Shown here: positions 8,778 through 17,648 of the stretch, one piece after another
How positions within the stretch are numbered: the first letter of the stretch is position 1
How the letters are laid out: each line of letters starts with the position of its first letter
The notes under the pieces: model-generated
What the model was told of the DNA's origin: nothing
Database searches by the model: none
Seen by the model: only the letters and a program-made list of their open reading frames with translations
Source of the DNA: Rhodospirillaceae bacterium
GTDB taxonomy: Bacteria; Pseudomonadota; Alphaproteobacteria; Thalassobaculales; Thalassobaculaceae
Length of the DNA stretch: 54,859 nt
Assembly (NCBI GenBank): GCA_002708305.1
Contig: PANE01000012.1
Coordinates: 68,982-123,840, forward strand
Direction: 5' to 3'
Made by a program: the position numbers and the translations under genes

Positions 8778-9524
8778 TTATGGGTTCTTACAAACATTTT
8801 TTGGCGTAGAATTTGTGTTAAGAATGTGCTCTTCGCGAAAATTTTGGCCGGTTTGATTAAAAAGTATTTTTCGTTCTTCATCGCTTGGTGGTTTCTGTCT
8901 TCGCAACTCTTTACCTAGATCAACCCCTCTCATAACCGCGGGCCGTTCTTTAATTCTGGTTCTCCATGCACTTAAATTTGGGTATTTATCTAAAGTTGCA
9001 CCTAATGGTTTAGCAATTAATACCCAAGGCCAATTAATGATGTCAGCAATGGAATAGCTACCTCCAACTATGTAGGGTTGATGTTCAAGACGTCGATCCA
9101 GAACACCAAGACAGCGGTCATATTCTTTCAAATAACGCCCATGCGCATAAGGATGCTCACCCTGCGCATAGTTTACAAAATGACTCAGTTGGCCACCCAT
9201 TGGCCCCTGGTTCCCAGTTTGCCAAAAGAGCCATTCTAATACCTCTTTTTTACCCATAGCGTTTTCTGGAATAAACTGCTGCATTTTTTCGGCTAAATAC
9301 CAAAGTATAGCGCCCGATTCGAAAACAGATATAGGGTCCCCCTTAACGTCATAATCAACGATGGCTGGCATTCTATTATTTGGACTAATTTTTAAAAAAT
9401 CGGGAGTAAACTGATCTCCTTGGCCTATATTTATTGGACGTGTTTTGTAAGGAATCTTCAACTCTTCGAGTAAAATGGAGACTTTCCATCCATTTGGCGT
9501 TGGCCAATAATAAAAGTCGATCAT
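8778..9524 (-). CDS. Glutathione S-transferase, Nu class (YfcG/YghU-like)
   Basis: A 248-residue protein with thioredoxin-fold N-terminus YWPTPNGWKVSILLEEL and the ISPNNRMPAIVD cis-Pro/glutathione loop, then FESGAILWYLAEK. These match E. coli YfcG-type enzymes, which use glutathione for disulfide reductase or peroxidase chemistry. The helical C-terminal domain is complete (YSIADIINWPW). GAGGAG of the ribosome site lies inside the end of the CoA-transferase gene four bases upstream, so the two are one operon. Residues after ~215 extend beyond YfcG. A paralogue is at 14989-15651. Confidence 0.9.
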   Translation of the reverse strand: MIDFYYWPTPNGWKVSILLEELKIPYKTRPINIGQGDQFTPDFLKISPNNRMPAIVDYDVKGDPISVFESGAILWYLAEKMQQFIPENAMGKKEVLEWLFWQTGNQGPMGGQLSHFVNYAQGEHPYAHGRYLKEYDRCLGVLDRRLEHQPYIVGGSYSIADIINWPWVLIAKPLGATLDKYPNLSAWRTRIKERPAVMRGVDLGKELRRQKPPSDEERKILFNQTGQNFREEHILNTNSTPKNVCKNP

Positions 9525-9528
9525 AGTT

Positions 9529-10740
9529 TCAAGTCTCCTCGGGTAACTGCTCTGCCGTTATAATTATGCCATCTTTTATCAGTGAATCGATAGTCTGTTT
9601 GTCGTATCCCAATCTTGTTAGTGCTTCTTTACTGAATTCGCCCAACATTGGGGCTCCTCTAGTTATAACTGCTGGGGTCCCCGAGAATTTGGCGGCGGGG
9701 GCAGCCTGACGCAAGACACCTGCCTGCTTATGCGCATACTCTTCGATGGTTGAATTCGCCTCTATTTGTGGATGATGGATAACGTCTTTTCTTTTTAGAA
9801 CAGGAGCACACGGTACATCTGCTGCGTCTAAAATGTTTAGCCATTCTTTTGCTGGTTTGGAGAGAAGGACCTCCTGAGTCATGCTTAACCGATCATTTAT
9901 ATTTTTATGTCGCAGTGCTGGAGTAAGAAATCGATCATCCTCCAACCATTCCGGTCGGTTCAATGCGGTTGTAAGGTTAGTCCATTGTTTGTCTGTATTA
10001 ACCGCTACCGTTATATATCCGTCAGAGGTCTCATAAATAAGATCGATGAAACTTTGTGCTTCTTGTTGAGGAAACTCACCTCCAACAAAGGTTTGACTAC
10101 CCATATCTGAGTGCCATAAAAATGAAACCACAGCATCTAACATAGAAAGTTTAATGTGTTGGCCTTTGCCTGTTCTTTCTCGAGACAGTAAAGCAGCCGT
10201 AATAGCTTGCGCCGCCATCACTCCAGTTAGTTTATCTGGAACAATCGTTCTAACCAGTTTTGGTCTGGCCTCATCAGACCCCCCTTGAATGGTGGTTAGG
10301 CCAGACAAAGCTTGTACTAAAGGGTCATAAACTGGTCTTTGAGAGTATGGACCTTCGTGACCGAAACCGCTTATAGAGACAAAAATTATTTCTGGGGCAA
10401 TTTTACGAACCTCCTCTTCCCCCAAACCTATGCGTTCCACAACACCTGGTCTCATGTTTTGAATAAAAACATCTGCCGTACTAAGCAGTTTTTTTACGAT
10501 CTCCATACCTTCCGACTTTTTTGTATCAACAGCAATAGAGCGCTTGCTTCGGTTATTATTTAAGAATGAGGCGGAAAAACCACCCCGTCGGTTTGACAGA
10601 GCTCGGGTGAAATCACCACCGTCTGGGTTTTCTACCTTTATCACCTCGGCGCCTTGATCCGCTAGAATCATGGTTGATAGTGGTCCAGATATTACACTTG
10701 TCATATCTATGACTTTAAAACCAGCTAAGGGTCCAGACAT
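9529..10740 (-). CDS. CaiB/BaiF (class III) CoA-transferase
   Basis: A 403-residue family III CoA-transferase moving CoA between carboxylic acids. The N-terminus GFKVIDMTSVISGPLSTMIL and ADQGAEVIKVENPDGGD are classical. D169 lies in VPDKLTG, where the catalytic Asp that forms the acyl anhydride is expected. LSMLDAVVSFLWH and GYITVAV follow in the usual order. GGAG lies six bases before the ATG. It is co-transcribed with the GST gene downstream. The upstream region (248 bp) is shared with a second, divergent CoA-transferase gene at 10989. Substrate unknown. Confidence 0.93.
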   Translation of the reverse strand: MSGPLAGFKVIDMTSVISGPLSTMILADQGAEVIKVENPDGGDFTRALSNRRGGFSASFLNNNRSKRSIAVDTKKSEGMEIVKKLLSTADVFIQNMRPGVVERIGLGEEEVRKIAPEIIFVSISGFGHEGPYSQRPVYDPLVQALSGLTTIQGGSDEARPKLVRTIVPDKLTGVMAAQAITAALLSRERTGKGQHIKLSMLDAVVSFLWHSDMGSQTFVGGEFPQQEAQSFIDLIYETSDGYITVAVNTDKQWTNLTTALNRPEWLEDDRFLTPALRHKNINDRLSMTQEVLLSKPAKEWLNILDAADVPCAPVLKRKDVIHHPQIEANSTIEEYAHKQAGVLRQAAPAAKFSGTPAVITRGAPMLGEFSKEALTRLGYDKQTIDSLIKDGIIITAEQLPEET

Positions 10741-10988
10741 AAGGAACTCCAGTTTGTCTTAATACGTTATCCTAAGCTTATTAAATGTTTAATTAGAAGC
10801 AAGATAAGAAACTTAAGTAGTATAATGGTAGTAGTTCATGAATCGTCGATTATGCAAAGATTTTCTCTTATGATGGGTGGAGATCGTTGCAGGAATTGTG
10901 ATAGATTTGTGGTTTCTCACAGAGAATGTGCTCTGACGGATATGGGGCAGTTACTATGCGACTAGCAATTTTAACAGAGGAATAAACT

Positions 10989-12206
10989 ATGTCAAAAGCA
11001 TTTGCGGGTATAAAAATTCTGGACCTTAGTCAGGTGCTGGCGGGTCCTTCCTGTGGGATGCAGTTAGCACTTTTAGGCGCTGACGTTATCAAAATCGAGC
11101 CGCCAGTAGGCGGAGATCAGATGCGTGACCGGGTCTTGGAAAGCCAATTTAGCCCGATTGGGATGGCTGCTGGGTTTTTAACGATGAATATCAACAAACG
11201 GAGTTTGGCCCTAGACATAAAAACAGAGCAAGGGAAGTCGATCTTATTTGACCTTATTAAAGAATCCGATGCTATTCTGCATAATTTCCGGGCTGGAGTG
11301 GTAGATCGCTTGGGGCTTGATTACGACAGTGTAAAAAAAGTAAATCCAAGCATTGTTTATACCGTGATTTCAGGATTTGGCTCTAAGGGGCCTAAAGCAG
11401 CTGATCCCGCGTATGACGGAGCGATCCAGGCAGCATCTGGAATGATGGCAAATAATGGTACGGAGGAGAGTGGTCCGTTAAGAACAGGGTACATGGGCGT
11501 AGATCTGATGACCGGTATGAGTGCTGCTTATGCAACCTCTGCAGCGCTGCTGCGGAAACAACGAACTGGTAAAGGGCAGATGGTGGATGTGTCTATGCTA
11601 GACTGTGCGATAGTACTTCAAGCTGCTAATTTTGCCCGTCATGTTGTTGATGATGTTCCAGATATGCTGATAGGAAATCAATCTATCACTGGGGCTCCTA
11701 CAGCAAGCAGTTTTTCGACGAAGCAGGGGGCAATGTTGTCTGCGGCGTTAATGCCAAAACATGTTGAGGCATTTTTTGACGAGCTGGGTATTGGTGACCT
11801 CCTAGAGGATCCAAGATTTGCCACTAGGGAAGCGCGGATCAAAAATAAAGACCTTGTTCGGGAGTCTATGTTGAACGCCTTTAAGAATGATACTGCGGAA
11901 AATTGGGAAAAACGCCTCGCCCCAAGAGGAGTCCCTATCTCTAAAGTTAATTCTGTTGCTGAGACTTCGGCTCTAGAACAATTGGAACATCGTAACATTT
12001 TAACTGAGGTGCCGGCCGCCCCGGGAATGGAAAAAGGATATAAGCTTGTTGGAGCGCCTTTTTTGAATTCTGAGGACGGACCAGAATCGGTGTGTTCTGC
12101 ACCAACATTAGGACAACATAGCCGAGAAATCCTCCTAGGTCTTGGTGTTGATAATGCACTTATTGAAACACTTTTGGTTGATGGTGTTATTTCTGAAACT
12201 TGGTGA
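10989..12206 (+). CDS. CaiB/BaiF (class III) CoA-transferase, second copy
   Basis: A 405-residue paralogue of the divergent gene at 9529-10740, with the same architecture: GIKILDLSQVLAGPSCGMQL, ALLGADVIKIEPPVGGD, and D172 in GVDLMTG at the catalytic position. Identity between the two looks only moderate, so they probably act on different acids. GAGGA precedes the ATG. The upstream DNA contains a TATAAT at 10821, but I see no convincing -35 box. It converges with the FAD oxidoreductase gene, with 22 bp between stops. Confidence 0.93.
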   Translation: MSKAFAGIKILDLSQVLAGPSCGMQLALLGADVIKIEPPVGGDQMRDRVLESQFSPIGMAAGFLTMNINKRSLALDIKTEQGKSILFDLIKESDAILHNFRAGVVDRLGLDYDSVKKVNPSIVYTVISGFGSKGPKAADPAYDGAIQAASGMMANNGTEESGPLRTGYMGVDLMTGMSAAYATSAALLRKQRTGKGQMVDVSMLDCAIVLQAANFARHVVDDVPDMLIGNQSITGAPTASSFSTKQGAMLSAALMPKHVEAFFDELGIGDLLEDPRFATREARIKNKDLVRESMLNAFKNDTAENWEKRLAPRGVPISKVNSVAETSALEQLEHRNILTEVPAAPGMEKGYKLVGAPFLNSEDGPESVCSAPTLGQHSREILLGLGVDNALIETLLVDGVISETW

Positions 12207-12228
12207 CTTTTAATGCTGGTCTATTGAG

Positions 12229-13392
12229 TTAGACTATCCCCAACTCTCGATAAGGCTTTTCTGTAACTATTCGTTCAGCTCCAAATCTCGTAAGATCAAC
12301 AGTTTTATATTGCCCTTCTAAGAGCAGTTCACTGATAGCTAACCCTGCCGCAGGGGCGTGCATGATACCATGACCAGAGAACCCTGTTGCAATAAATAAA
12401 TTATGTGGATCAGCCACCCAAGGCCCAATGATCGCATTATAATCAAGTTTGTTTCTAGCATAGTGACCGCGCCAAGAACGCTCTAACCTGATAGTTTCCA
12501 TAGAAGGTATTCTCTGAGCAAGCGCAGGCCATACTGTATCCTCAAATCGACTTGGACTTAACTCCCAGTTCCAGCCCGCTTTTACACTCCAGTCGGGCAT
12601 TCCGCCTGTAAAGCCTTCTCCCTCCGGTCTAAAAGCCAGATCAGTTTCGGTCTTTATAAATGGAAGAGGTTCCATTTCTTTATCACATCGGAAGTAATAA
12701 CTTTCTCTGCTCATGGGTTCGATGGGGATATTAACATCGAAATATTTTGCCAGTTCACCGGACCAAGCACCTGCTGCCAGAATGAACAAATCTCCCGCAA
12801 TCGTGGAACCGTTTGCGCATGTTAAGGATTTAATTTTTTTATCTTTTATAACTGCAGATTTTATCTCCTCACCGATGTAGGTTACTCCCAATGCTCGTGC
12901 GTTGGATTTAAAACCAGTCAACGCGCAGTAGGCATCGATCCACGCATCATCTGGCGAGTAAACAGCGAGTTTTATATCGTCATTATAAATGGAGGGAAAC
13001 AATTGGAGTAATTGTGTTTTATCTAATAATTCTGCCTTCACGCCCAGTTTCTGCTGGTTATGAAAGTTCTGTTCCATCACTTTTTCACTGCCTCCATCAG
13101 ACAAAAATAGATACCCCTGACGTCGAAAAGCAACAGAAATTTGGTTATCGCTTGATGTCATTGTTTGATCGAAGTTCTTATAAAAATCTAATCCATAGCG
13201 AGCCATTTCAATATTTTCGGGCAAACTAAAAAGTTGTCTTATGCCGCCTGAGCCCCGTGGCGTGGCTGCTTTGGCATACGTACTATCTCGCTCTATGACG
13301 GCTATGGTGCCAGCTCGCCCATCGCGCGCCAAATGGTACGCTATAGATGAACCGATGATGCCTCCTCCGATAATAACAATATCATAATTCAT
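12229..13392 (-). CDS. FAD-dependent oxidoreductase, DAO fold (sarcosine oxidase beta/D-amino acid oxidase-like)
   Basis: The 387-residue protein opens with the dinucleotide motif IVIIGGGIIGSSIAYHLA and has the late FAD motif FIATGFSGHGIMHAPAAG of the glycine/sarcosine oxidase family. It should oxidise a secondary or N-methylated amino acid, or another amine. No signal peptide is present. AAGGA precedes the ATG, and the SDR gene ends 15 bases upstream, so SDR and oxidase form an operon. No partner subunits of heterotetrameric sarcosine oxidase are adjacent; it more likely acts alone. Confidence 0.88.
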   Translation of the reverse strand: MNYDIVIIGGGIIGSSIAYHLARDGRAGTIAVIERDSTYAKAATPRGSGGIRQLFSLPENIEMARYGLDFYKNFDQTMTSSDNQISVAFRRQGYLFLSDGGSEKVMEQNFHNQQKLGVKAELLDKTQLLQLFPSIYNDDIKLAVYSPDDAWIDAYCALTGFKSNARALGVTYIGEEIKSAVIKDKKIKSLTCANGSTIAGDLFILAAGAWSGELAKYFDVNIPIEPMSRESYYFRCDKEMEPLPFIKTETDLAFRPEGEGFTGGMPDWSVKAGWNWELSPSRFEDTVWPALAQRIPSMETIRLERSWRGHYARNKLDYNAIIGPWVADPHNLFIATGFSGHGIMHAPAAGLAISELLLEGQYKTVDLTRFGAERIVTEKPYRELGIV

Positions 13393-13407
13393 TGTGTGTT
13401 CCTTTAT

Positions 13408-14148
13408 TTAGGTTTCGGTTCCTCCATTGCAGTTAATCATTTGGCCGTTTACAAATGCGCCTCCATTTGAACAAAGAAATCCCGTCAGCGCAGCTATTTC
13501 TTCGGGCTTCCCTAGTCTTCCAATGGGCACTCTTGGTACCATCGATAAAATATGTTCCCTTTGAGCATGATCTCCATCAGTATCAATGGGGCCTGGTGAA
13601 ATTGCGTTGGCTGTTATACCTCCAGATCCAAACTCTTTTCCCAGAGATTTCGTTAAACCCCAGAGCCCATGTTTTGCCGCCGAAACTGGTGCGCGACCTT
13701 TGTAACCGTGAATTGCATTCATGCCTGTAATATTTACAATCCGTCCCCAGCCATTTTCTAACATTCCTCCAGCGAATGCGCGACATGTATAAAAAGCCGA
13801 ATTCAAATCTATGTCTAAAACATTATGCCAATCAGCATCTGTCATTTCCAGAAAGGGTTTGGATGGCCGTATTGCGGCATTATTAATTAGAATATCAATC
13901 GTACCGAATTGAGATAGTGATTTTTTAGACATAGACTGGACTTCGTCGGAAGATCCTACATTGCCCATAAGTACCATTGTCTTCACACCGAGTTTTTCTG
14001 CGTCAGCCGCGGTCTGGTTGCAGGCCTCAAGATCTGTCGCCCCATTCAAGACAATATTTGAACCAGAACCAGCAAGATTAAGTGCGATAGAGCGACCTAT
14101 ATTCTTACCTCCACCGCTAATGAAAGAGGTTTTATTTTCTAAATCCAT
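13408..14148 (-). CDS. Short-chain dehydrogenase/reductase family protein lacking the catalytic Tyr
   Basis: A 246-residue classical-length SDR. The cofactor loop is SGGGKNIGRS (11-20), NNAAIRP follows near 89, and the C-terminus GFLCSNGGAFVNGQMINCNGG is typical of FabG-like proteins. The active-site motif YxxxK reads VSAAK (V155-K159), so Tyr is Val, and the usual Ser region reads NITGMNA. It may be an SDR subfamily with altered chemistry or no redox activity. AGGAAG lies before the ATG. It heads an operon with the FAD oxidoreductase at 12229. Confidence 0.87.
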   Translation of the reverse strand: MDLENKTSFISGGGKNIGRSIALNLAGSGSNIVLNGATDLEACNQTAADAEKLGVKTMVLMGNVGSSDEVQSMSKKSLSQFGTIDILINNAAIRPSKPFLEMTDADWHNVLDIDLNSAFYTCRAFAGGMLENGWGRIVNITGMNAIHGYKGRAPVSAAKHGLWGLTKSLGKEFGSGGITANAISPGPIDTDGDHAQREHILSMVPRVPIGRLGKPEEIAALTGFLCSNGGAFVNGQMINCNGGTET

Positions 14149-14258
14149 TTCTTCTTCCTTTATATTTTGATTTACTGGTTTCTGTTGGTTTGAATAGATT
14201 AATTGAATATACTGAATTATGGTAATTTTTGTCGCTCTTTATTTTATTGAAGGTGAAT

Positions 14259-14492
14259 ATGTTCCCATCTGCAAAAACGTGCGCACGTTGGAAAGAGAGA
14301 AAATTTGTTAGGCAGCCGCACCGAATGGTTATTGGGTTACTGGTATGTTTTGTTGCGGCAATCTGCGCAGCATTTTCTGGCGAAATGGAGGCAACAAAGT
14401 TATTCGGCATATTAACTTTGATCTTTTTATTTTTCTACGCTTTAGCAAATTACATTGTTTGGAAAGCCTCTCAGATAGAGATGGACTGCTAA
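14259..14492 (+). CDS. Small two-helix membrane protein, unknown function
   Basis: A 77-residue ORF with GAAGG five bases before its ATG. After a basic N-terminus (KTCARWKERKF) there are two hydrophobic segments, MVIGLLVCFVAAICAAFS and LFGILTLIFLFFYALANYIV, joined by a short charged loop. This suggests a hairpin in the inner membrane with a cytoplasmic N-terminus. It overlaps the convergent VOC gene by four bases. It lies divergent from the SDR gene. I recognise no family; support comes from the ribosome site and the two clean membrane segments. Confidence 0.55.
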   Translation: MFPSAKTCARWKERKFVRQPHRMVIGLLVCFVAAICAAFSGEMEATKLFGILTLIFLFFYALANYIVWKASQIEMDC

Positions 14493-14992
14493 TCAGTATT
14501 AATCTGATCTTCACCGCCAATGCGTATGTAATCATTTTCCGAACCAAAAGACTCTCCTTTTGTTAATAGCCCTTTACCCGGTATAAAATTTATCTCTAAA
14601 CGAATTCCGTCCGGATCCTCAAATAAAACATAGTAATAACCGGGTGCCCAGTCGCGTTCTTCAGGGCCGCGCTCGATCTTAGCGCCAATTTTTGAGGCTA
14701 ATCTGGCGGTTTCATCCACGTCTTTCATGGTTCTTGCGCGGAAGCAAAGGTGATGTAAACCCACGCGATATTGTTGAAAACGTTCGTTCGTATATTCTGG
14801 GTTGCATCTTCTAATTCCAATCGCTGTTCTACCTCCAACGTGATAGCAAAAATCTGGTCCATCATGGATGAGAGACATTCCAAACTTTGGTAAAAGTTTG
14901 CTATAAAATTCGTGAGCTTTTTCGAAATTGCTCACCGTTAAAATCACGTGGGCAAGTCCATTTATATCTATGATTGGGTTCTCATTATTCAT
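14489..14992 (-). CDS. VOC-family protein (glyoxalase/extradiol dioxygenase fold)
   Basis: A 167-residue vicinal-oxygen-chelate protein. The N-terminal module has GLAHVILTVSNFEKAHEFYSK, with His as probable metal ligand, and the second module has VGLHHLCFRA and ending YVLFEDPDGIRLEINFIPG, whose Glu is the usual last ligand. Length fits a single VOC unit. Possible activities include glutathione-dependent isomerisation, epimerisation or ring cleavage. Its ATG overlaps the stop of the upstream GST gene (ATGA), so it is translated with a glutathione enzyme, which favours a glutathione-related role. Confidence 0.86.
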   Translation of the reverse strand: MNNENPIIDINGLAHVILTVSNFEKAHEFYSKLLPKFGMSLIHDGPDFCYHVGGRTAIGIRRCNPEYTNERFQQYRVGLHHLCFRARTMKDVDETARLASKIGAKIERGPEERDWAPGYYYVLFEDPDGIRLEINFIPGKGLLTKGESFGSENDYIRIGGEDQINTD

Positions 14993-15651
14993 TGTGTCGT
15001 CATCGCACTTCCAAATGACTTTACAGCGTCAGCTTTTCCTAGAGATTGTGGGATATTTAACCTACGTTCACAAGCGGGGCGGTGCCGTAATTGTTCCATC
15101 CATCTTTCAAGGTGGTTTAATCCTTCTATCGGGATCCTTGCCCAACGATGGCTTCTTATCCAAGACCAGTTGGCGATATCTGCAATTGAAAAATTCTCTG
15201 CGAGCCATTTTTGCTCTTTTAGATGTGTATTCATCACTTCATAGAGACGGCGTGTTTCATTATGATAGCGTGCACGGGCTGCTGGCACGTCTTCGGGAAA
15301 GTATCTTTCAAATGTGACTGCTTGTCCCTGCATTGGACCTATGCCACTCGCCTGAAACATCAACCATTGCATCACCTTATGACGTTCAGAACCTCTATGC
15401 GGCAACAGAGCGCCTGTCTTCTCAGAAAGATAAAAAAGTATGGCGTTAGAATCAAAGATGGTTAGTCCATTTGCATCATTGTCGACAATAACAGGGATAC
15501 GTCCATTGGGGTTCAATACCAGAAACTTTTCTGTATGTTGTCCCTCATTAGCAAGGTCGACATATTTTACTTTATAGTCCAGGTTCATTTCCTCTAGAGC
15601 CATGGCTACTTTCCAGCCATTGGGGGTGGGTGCTGTGTAAAGATCAATCAT
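14989..15651 (-). CDS. Glutathione S-transferase, Nu class (YfcG-like), second copy
   Basis: The 220-residue protein has YTAPTPNGWKVAMALEEM, LNPNGRIPVIVD and FDSNAILFYLSEKTG, the same Nu-class signature as the gene at 8778-9524. The C-terminal domain has FSIADIANWSWIRSH. I start it at the ATG at 15651 because GGAG lies nine bases upstream; an in-frame TTG at 15666 overlaps that ribosome site. It is first in an ATGA-coupled pair with the VOC gene. Confidence 0.9.
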   Translation of the reverse strand: MIDLYTAPTPNGWKVAMALEEMNLDYKVKYVDLANEGQHTEKFLVLNPNGRIPVIVDNDANGLTIFDSNAILFYLSEKTGALLPHRGSERHKVMQWLMFQASGIGPMQGQAVTFERYFPEDVPAARARYHNETRRLYEVMNTHLKEQKWLAENFSIADIANWSWIRSHRWARIPIEGLNHLERWMEQLRHRPACERRLNIPQSLGKADAVKSFGSAMTTQ

Positions 15652-15746
15652 TAATATTGACTCCAAAATTTGATTTCGTGACTATTGTTCTTGGACAGGT
15701 TGTCGCCATCTAATTAATATAAATAGAATAGAGAAGGATGATTTAA

Positions 15747-16379
15747 TTGACAAAAGCTGATTGGTATTTTGATTTCATCTCACCATTTGCGTATTTGCAA
15801 CTCTCGCGTTTTGAAACTTTTCAGCACGATTTACAAATTAACCCAGTGCCGGTTTTATTTGGGGGATTGTTAAAACATTGGGGGCAATTGGGACCAGCGG
15901 AAATAGCGCCTAAACGAAAATTCGTATACAGGTTCTTCAAATGGCAAGCTGATCAGAACAACATTCCTTTCAAGATGCCTCCCCGACATCCATATAATCC
16001 CCTGTCTGCACTGCGTTTATGTATAGCCGCTGGTAGCCAACTTAACCATATTCGTTCAATATTCCACGTTATTTATGGAGAAGGCATTCAACCCGATGAC
16101 CCTGAAGGTGTTATAGCTATTGCTAAGGCTTTAGGGATCGACGATGCAGAGACTGCAATGTCTACTGAAGAAGTAAAAAGTACTCTGCGCATTAATACTG
16201 AGGCAGCAATCCAAGCAGGTGTATTCGGTGTTCCTACTTTCTTAATTGATGGCCAGGTGTTCTGGGGTGCTGATGCGACTGATATGATGCTAAGCTATGT
16301 AAATGATCCAGAATTATTTCAAACAATAGAAATGCGGCGTATTTCAGAAATGCCAATGGGTATTGTTCGGCAAAAATAG
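15747..16379 (+). CDS. 2-hydroxychromene-2-carboxylate isomerase / kappa-class GST-like, second copy
   Basis: A 210-residue thioredoxin-fold protein with YFDFISPFAYLQLSRF at the N-terminus and GVFGVPTFLIDGQVFWG near residue 160, as in HCCA isomerases. It is closer to the typical family length and motif spacing than the relative at 3901-4515. The start codon is TTG, with GAAGGA eight bases upstream; the ATG at 15739 is immediately followed by a stop. It is divergent from the GST/VOC operon and converges with the dehydrogenase gene at 16427. Confidence 0.87.
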   Translation: MTKADWYFDFISPFAYLQLSRFETFQHDLQINPVPVLFGGLLKHWGQLGPAEIAPKRKFVYRFFKWQADQNNIPFKMPPRHPYNPLSALRLCIAAGSQLNHIRSIFHVIYGEGIQPDDPEGVIAIAKALGIDDAETAMSTEEVKSTLRINTEAAIQAGVFGVPTFLIDGQVFWGADATDMMLSYVNDPELFQTIEMRRISEMPMGIVRQK

Positions 16380-16426
16380 AAACGAACGAATGGACGAGAC
16401 GATTGGTTCAATATAGTTAGCTGCCA

Positions 16427-17308
16427 TTAGTTGACCGTGCTGTTCGACATTCTTTCCAGAGCAGTGACTAAACCAGAGTGATCCAGTGCCCCATCCCCAT
16501 TCGCCGAACAGGAGTTAAATAGTTCCTGTGTTGTTGCCGTATTTGGCAAGCTTATGCCAAGTGACTTAGCCCCTTGAAGTGCTAAATTGAGATCTTTTTG
16601 GTGTAACTCTATACGAAACCCTGGGTTGAAGGTTCTATTAATCATCCGTTCCCCGTGTATCTCGAGGATTCTTGATTGGGCTAGGCCACCCATTAAAGCT
16701 TGTCGAACTTTAGATGGGTTTGCTCCTGCCTTTGACGCAAATAGTAACGCTTCGCCAACAGCCTCAATTGTCAAAGCGACAACTATTTGATTTGCAACTT
16801 TTGTAGTTTGCCCAATACCATTTTCTCCAACCAATGTAATATTACCTCCCATAAGTTCAAAAATGGGTAATGCCCTAGAAAAGTTTTCTTCAGAACCACC
16901 AACCATTATTGTCAGCGAGGCAGCTTTTGCCCCCACTTCTCCGCCTGATACAGGTGCGTCGAGATAACCACAGCCTTTACTGTTTATAGCTATGGCAAAT
17001 TCTTTTGTGTCTATTGGAGAAATGGAGCTCATATCTATGACCAACTTTCCGTTGCTTAACCCATCTGCGATACCGTTTTCGGTAAATAATACTTCTTGAA
17101 CCTGTGGCGTATCCGGTACCATTATGATGATTATGTCAGTATTTTTTGCTACTTCCTCGAGGCTATCAACAATTGTAAGCCCTTTATCCACAAGTATGCT
17201 TGGGGCAGGCGTATTATGGATGCAAGTCGTTATTTGATGGCCGCCATCTATCAAATGACTGGCCATGGGAGCCCCCATTATTCCTAACCCGACGAAACCA
17301 ATATTCAT
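16427..17308 (-). CDS. Beta-hydroxyacid dehydrogenase (3-hydroxyisobutyrate dehydrogenase/tartronate semialdehyde reductase family)
   Basis: A 293-residue NAD(P)-dependent enzyme. Cofactor motif NIGFVGLGIMGAPMASHL is at the N-terminus, the substrate-binding DAPVSGGEVGAKAASLTIM near 120, and the catalytic Lys in GQTTKVANQIVVA near 170. Relatives include GarR, MmsB and the 2-(hydroxymethyl)glutarate dehydrogenase of nicotinate fermentation; sequence alone does not decide. The start at 17308 has GGAGG eight bases upstream; an upstream in-frame TTG overlaps that site. Confidence 0.9.
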   Translation of the reverse strand: MNIGFVGLGIMGAPMASHLIDGGHQITTCIHNTPAPSILVDKGLTIVDSLEEVAKNTDIIIIMVPDTPQVQEVLFTENGIADGLSNGKLVIDMSSISPIDTKEFAIAINSKGCGYLDAPVSGGEVGAKAASLTIMVGGSEENFSRALPIFELMGGNITLVGENGIGQTTKVANQIVVALTIEAVGEALLFASKAGANPSKVRQALMGGLAQSRILEIHGERMINRTFNPGFRIELHQKDLNLALQGAKSLGISLPNTATTQELFNSCSANGDGALDHSGLVTALERMSNSTVN

Positions 17309-17648
17309 TAATTTATCCTCCAAAGCTGCCGGCTAATTCTAATATTAAGTTATAAAATTTGAATATTTTAAAAATAACATATTAAAGAATACGCACGACG
17401 CTATTCCATAAATATTGAGTGTCAAGTCCTCACCTTGTTCTTTATCCTGTCTATCTTTCTTAATGTCTGTATTCGTGTCAATTTACGATTAATTGAGCAA
17501 ATTTTCTTAATTAGAAATGATTCAATTTATTTTAGTGAAACACATTTATTTATTTTTAATTTTGAAGATAGTGATGGAGAGCCACTCGATTTTTTTTTCT
17601 TTAAAGGTATTATCAATGCATATGATAAATTGAAAGAAGGGCAAGCGA
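17309..17648. other. Intergenic region between divergent genes
   Basis: About 340 bp of very AT-rich DNA between the dehydrogenase (minus) and the DapA-like gene (plus). It must hold both promoters. I see no clear palindromic operator and no convincing ORF. Confidence 0.5.
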
